From: Allotamlana fucoidanivorans
GTDB lineage: Bacteria; Bacteroidota; Bacteroidia; Flavobacteriales; Flavobacteriaceae
DNA: 64,000 nt
NCBI RefSeq assembly: GCF_006265225.1
Contig: NZ_VDCS01000007.1
Span: 124,001-188,000, forward strand
Direction: 5' to 3'
The notes beneath the pieces are model-generated. The model worked only from the letters and a program-made list of their open reading frames with translations. It was not told where the DNA came from and did not search any database. Positions 61,208 through 64,000 of the stretch are shown in pieces. The position numbers were made by a program, and so were the translations under genes. The stretch's first letter is position 1. Each line of letters starts with the position of its first letter.

Positions 61208-64000
61208 CTATTCGTTTAGTTCACTTGGAGCTATTCCAAACTCTTTTTTGAAAGCACGACTAAACCATGAAGGATCGTTAAAACCGACTTCATAAGCGAT
61301 TTCTGATATACTTTTATTTGAAGTTTGAATGAGGGCTTTAGCCTTATTTAGTCTGATAGATCGAATGAATACTGCCGTAGAACGGTTGGTGGTTGCCTTG
61401 ATTTTTCTATATAACTGCGATTCGCTTAAATGTAATTTTTCAGCGAGCTGAACCGATCCAAACCCAGAGTCATCTAACGCTTCATTTACAAACTTAACAA
61501 CCGCTTTAATAAATACCGTTTGAGGCTCTTTATCTCTACGTGCAATAAAAGTCTTAAAATCCTCCTGACTGAATTTTTCAATCATGGTTTTTCTAAGGCT
61601 TGTCAATTGATTTATTCTTGCAAATAATTCGTTTTTATTAAATGGTTTTATTAAATAGGCGTCTGCACCATGTATTAACCCCGTTATGCGGTCTTTATCA
61701 CTGGCCCTCGCTGTTAATAGTATTATAGGAATATGATTGGTCATTAATTCCGATTTCAGTGTATTACAAACCTCAAAACCGTTCTTTTTTGGCATCATCA
61801 CATCACTTATTATAATATCGGGAATATATGTCTTTGCTAATTCTATGCCCTTTTCCCCGTCTTCTGCTAGAAGGATTTTATAATTAGCTTCAAGACAAGT
61901 CTTTAAATAATAAGCAACGTCTTTGTTATCTTCAATAATTAAGGCTATAGATGATGTTTCATCTAAGTCGGTATGAAAACATTGCTCCACATCCGTTTCA
62001 TCACGGTGCACAGTTTTGGGAGGGTCTAAGTGATCCTCCAACTTCGATTTAATTATCGCTGCACGATTGGTTATAGGTAGTGTTATAGAAAACTCACTGC
62101 CTTTTTGCCTCTCACTTTTTACATCAATAGTGCCGCCCAAAAGTTTTGTAAGTTCTTTTGTTAAGGCTAACCCTATCCCTGTTCCTTTAAACTGTGGTGT
62201 TGCCAAGTTTTTTGCCTGATAAAATTTTTCAAAAACATTGGGAAGATCTTCTCTAGCTATACCAATACCATTATCGATAATTTTAAGCACCAAATTATTA
62301 TTAAACGTTTTTATATGACAAATTATCTTTCCCCGTTCCTGGGTAAACTTAATAGCATTAATAATTAGGTTTTTAACTATGGTAGAAAGTTTTTCAGCGT
62401 CTGTATCCATATACAAAGTATCCACTTCTGAATAGAACACATAATCTATATGCTTTTCTTTAGCCATAGATTCAAAACTTTCAAAAAGGTATTTAACGTA
62501 ATTTACTATTTCAACCTGACTCCAATTAACCTCTAGTTCAGCACTTTCAAGCTTGGTTAGATCAAGCATATCATTTACCATTTTAAGCAAGCTGGCACTA
62601 TTTTCTTTTATAAGCTTTAACGATTTTATAGTTTTAGGGTTTTTAGAATTCTCCTGATTTTCTAAGGTTTCTATCATGCCTTGTATAACCGTTATAGGAG
62701 TTCTAAACTCATGAGTAATATTGGTATACAAAGAATTTTTAAGTTCATCTATTTCCTTTAATTTTTTCGATTCTGCAAGGGCCAATTTTCTGGACAACTG
62801 AAAATTATACAACCAGTAGGATAACACTAAAAGCAACATAATATAACCTATAATGGCAATGGTTGTAGACCACCAAGGCGGATTTACTTTAATCTTTAAT
62901 TGGAGAGGGGCTTGTTTCCATGCTATTCCTCTTGAAAAACCATTGACTTCTAAATTATATTCCCCTCGTGGTAAGTTTAAAAACTGAATTCTGTTTTCAC
63001 TAAGAAAGCTCCACTTGCTATCAAGTGGCTTAAGTCGATAAGCATACTGGATGTTTTTATCCATCCTGAAATCTAAAGCAGAAAATTTCAAATAGAAAGG
63101 AAACTGATCGCTTTGAATAGTTATGTTCTCAGCAGTTTCTATAGAAGATTTTATAACCTCTTTTTGATTTAAAGGGGTTATGTTTTGATTCTTTATTTGT
63201 AATTGTGAAAAATAAAGTTGCTGGGGCGCATCTAAGACGTGTATTTCATTGGGATTAAAAAAAGTAAGACCCTCAACACCGCCCATATAAACCATACCAT
63301 CCGCATCACGAAACCGTGCATGGGTATCAAATTCTCTTCCCTGTATATTATCTAAAACTGAAAAATGAGAAAATTGCTGTGTAGACGTATTGAACCTTAC
63401 CAAACCATCATTGGTGCCCATCCAAAGATTACCTTGCAAATCATCTTGCAGGCTATAAATTAACGTATTGGGAAACTGATCCTGCTTTGTCCAAGTGGTA
63501 TATGTTTTATCATCATTTAACAAACTCAACCCATTTCTTGTACCCAGCCAAATTCGATTACTGCTATCTACCGAAATATCATTAACAGCATTATGCGCTA
63601 GTGTTTTATCTATTCTATCTTCCTTTATAAAATTCTCAAATTCAATCTGAATATAATTAATCCCTTTTAAAGTAATTTTAGAAACACCATTTTGTGTGCC
63701 TACCCAAATATTGCCGGCCTTGTCAACCTCTAAGCAATTGGTTTCGTTATTTACTAGTGAATTAGAGCGCCCTTCTTTATGTACATATCTTGTTATTTGA
63801 TAGTTGCCATCAGAAGCATATGCCATTTTAAATATACCATGTTCATGCGTAGCCCCCCAAAGGTTATTATTGACATCAAGCACTAAATCTTTTAAAAAAT
63901 TAGAGTTTATAGAATTAATATTTTTAGGGTTGTGGTAGAAATTTTTAAAAACAAGGTGCTCAGGATCAAAATTATTTAAACCTAGTAGACTAAGCCCTCT
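61208..64000 (-). CDS. Hybrid two-component system regulator (HTCS), 5' end beyond the window
   Basis: The frame stays open through the right edge; residues such as GLNNFDPEHLVF precede the first possible internal start, so at least 930 residues are encoded here and the gene continues outside. In order: two-component-regulator propeller repeats (NIWVGTQNGVSKI, NRIWLGTRNGLSLL, NLWMGTNDGLVRF), a Y_Y_Y-type domain, one transmembrane helix (IAIIGYIMLLLVLSYWLY), a kinase (phosphoacceptor His in NITHEFRTPITVI, ATPase DNGIGI), a receiver domain (phosphoacceptor Asp in IISDVMMPKKNG) and an AraC-type DNA-binding domain (HLSESQLYRKIK, IAYEVGFNDPSWFSRAFKKEF). HTCS proteins sense glycans in the periplasm and activate sus-type loci. 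Its target could lie in the unseen DNA to the right or be the operon to the left. Confidence 0.95.
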   Translation of the reverse strand, partial: RGLSLLGLNNFDPEHLVFKNFYHNPKNINSINSNFLKDLVLDVNNNLWGATHEHGIFKMAYASDGNYQITRYVHKEGRSNSLVNNETNCLEVDKAGNIWVGTQNGVSKITLKGINYIQIEFENFIKEDRIDKTLAHNAVNDISVDSSNRIWLGTRNGLSLLNDDKTYTTWTKQDQFPNTLIYSLQDDLQGNLWMGTNDGLVRFNTSTQQFSHFSVLDNIQGREFDTHARFRDADGMVYMGGVEGLTFFNPNEIHVLDAPQQLYFSQLQIKNQNITPLNQKEVIKSSIETAENITIQSDQFPFYLKFSALDFRMDKNIQYAYRLKPLDSKWSFLSENRIQFLNLPRGEYNLEVNGFSRGIAWKQAPLQLKIKVNPPWWSTTIAIIGYIMLLLVLSYWLYNFQLSRKLALAESKKLKEIDELKNSLYTNITHEFRTPITVIQGMIETLENQENSKNPKTIKSLKLIKENSASLLKMVNDMLDLTKLESAELEVNWSQVEIVNYVKYLFESFESMAKEKHIDYVFYSEVDTLYMDTDAEKLSTIVKNLIINAIKFTQERGKIICHIKTFNNNLVLKIIDNGIGIAREDLPNVFEKFYQAKNLATPQFKGTGIGLALTKELTKLLGGTIDVKSERQKGSEFSITLPITNRAAIIKSKLEDHLDPPKTVHRDETDVEQCFHTDLDETSSIALIIEDNKDVAYYLKTCLEANYKILLAEDGEKGIELAKTYIPDIIISDVMMPKKNGFEVCNTLKSELMTNHIPIILLTARASDKDRITGLIHGADAYLIKPFNKNELFARINQLTSLRKTMIEKFSQEDFKTFIARRDKEPQTVFIKAVVKFVNEALDDSGFGSVQLAEKLHLSESQLYRKIKATTNRSTAVFIRSIRLNKAKALIQTSNKSISEIAYEVGFNDPSWFSRAFKKEFGIAPSELNE

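Noticed and set aside
1-64000. tRNA genes, CRISPR arrays, insertion sequences, prophage
   Set aside because: Intergenic spaces were read on both strands; none shows cloverleaf-type arms, regularly spaced repeats, transposase frames or phage genes.

Overview
The window is AT-rich chromosomal DNA from a marine-type member of the Bacteroidota, most likely family Flavobacteriaceae. The evidence is the Na+-NQR operon, type IX secretion system (T9SS) genes (plug protein, PorT, a giant T9SS cargo), tandem SusC/SusD pairs, a hybrid two-component regulator, flavobacterial AccD without zinc cysteines, and many copies of the Bacteroidota -7 box TAnnTTTG upstream of genes. No tRNA, rRNA, CRISPR array, insertion sequence or prophage was found. 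Genes are tightly packed on both strands, and good intrinsic terminators lie between several convergent pairs.

Layout. 1-6.7 kb: a single-haem c-type lipoprotein converges on the leftward nqrABCDEF operon (sodium pump). 6.9-12.2 kb: T9SS plug protein, ApaG, a leftward pair (TANGO2/NRDE protein plus a probable permuted papain-fold protein), then the P5C dehydrogenase PruA. 12.3-17.3 kb: a 1655-residue T9SS-exported protein. 17.5-32.5 kb: housekeeping genes, namely a TPR protein, RsmG, a fatty acid desaturase, an aminotransferase, the TrkH/TrkA K+ system, MenG/UbiE, PorT, an rRNA methyltransferase, the BamA-family lipoprotein TamL, FbaA and AccD. 32.5-36.6 kb: a PAS histidine kinase, then rpsO-pnp. 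36.7-40.4 kb: a TPR lipoprotein divergent from a c-type cytochrome lipoprotein and an FG-GAP/VCBS protein. 41-51.5 kb: susC-susD-susC-susD-surface lipoprotein, a glycan-uptake-type operon with no carbohydrate-active enzyme beside it. 51.8-53.2 kb: a processive GT2 synthase. 53.3-55.8 kb: a LysR regulator divergent from a bicarbonate-transporter (SbtA) cluster containing two small unknown proteins. 56-60.9 kb: a leftward operon of five genes (unknown SCPFVYV protein, radical SAM/SPASM enzyme, membrane fatty acid hydroxylase, lipocalin-like lipoprotein, outer-membrane barrel). 61.2 kb to the edge: a hybrid two-component regulator cut by the window end.

How the genes work together. The left half is core physiology: Na+ bioenergetics, protein export, proline/glutamate catabolism, K+ uptake, menaquinone, envelope assembly, fatty acid synthesis and RNA decay. 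The right half is accessory and envelope-directed. The candidates for undescribed biology are the radical SAM/hydroxylase operon, the SbtA locus with non-PII small partners, and the CAZyme-free double SusCD locus with cytochrome and VCBS neighbours. A composite inverted-repeat element upstream of accD and the zinc-less AccD are also worth attention.
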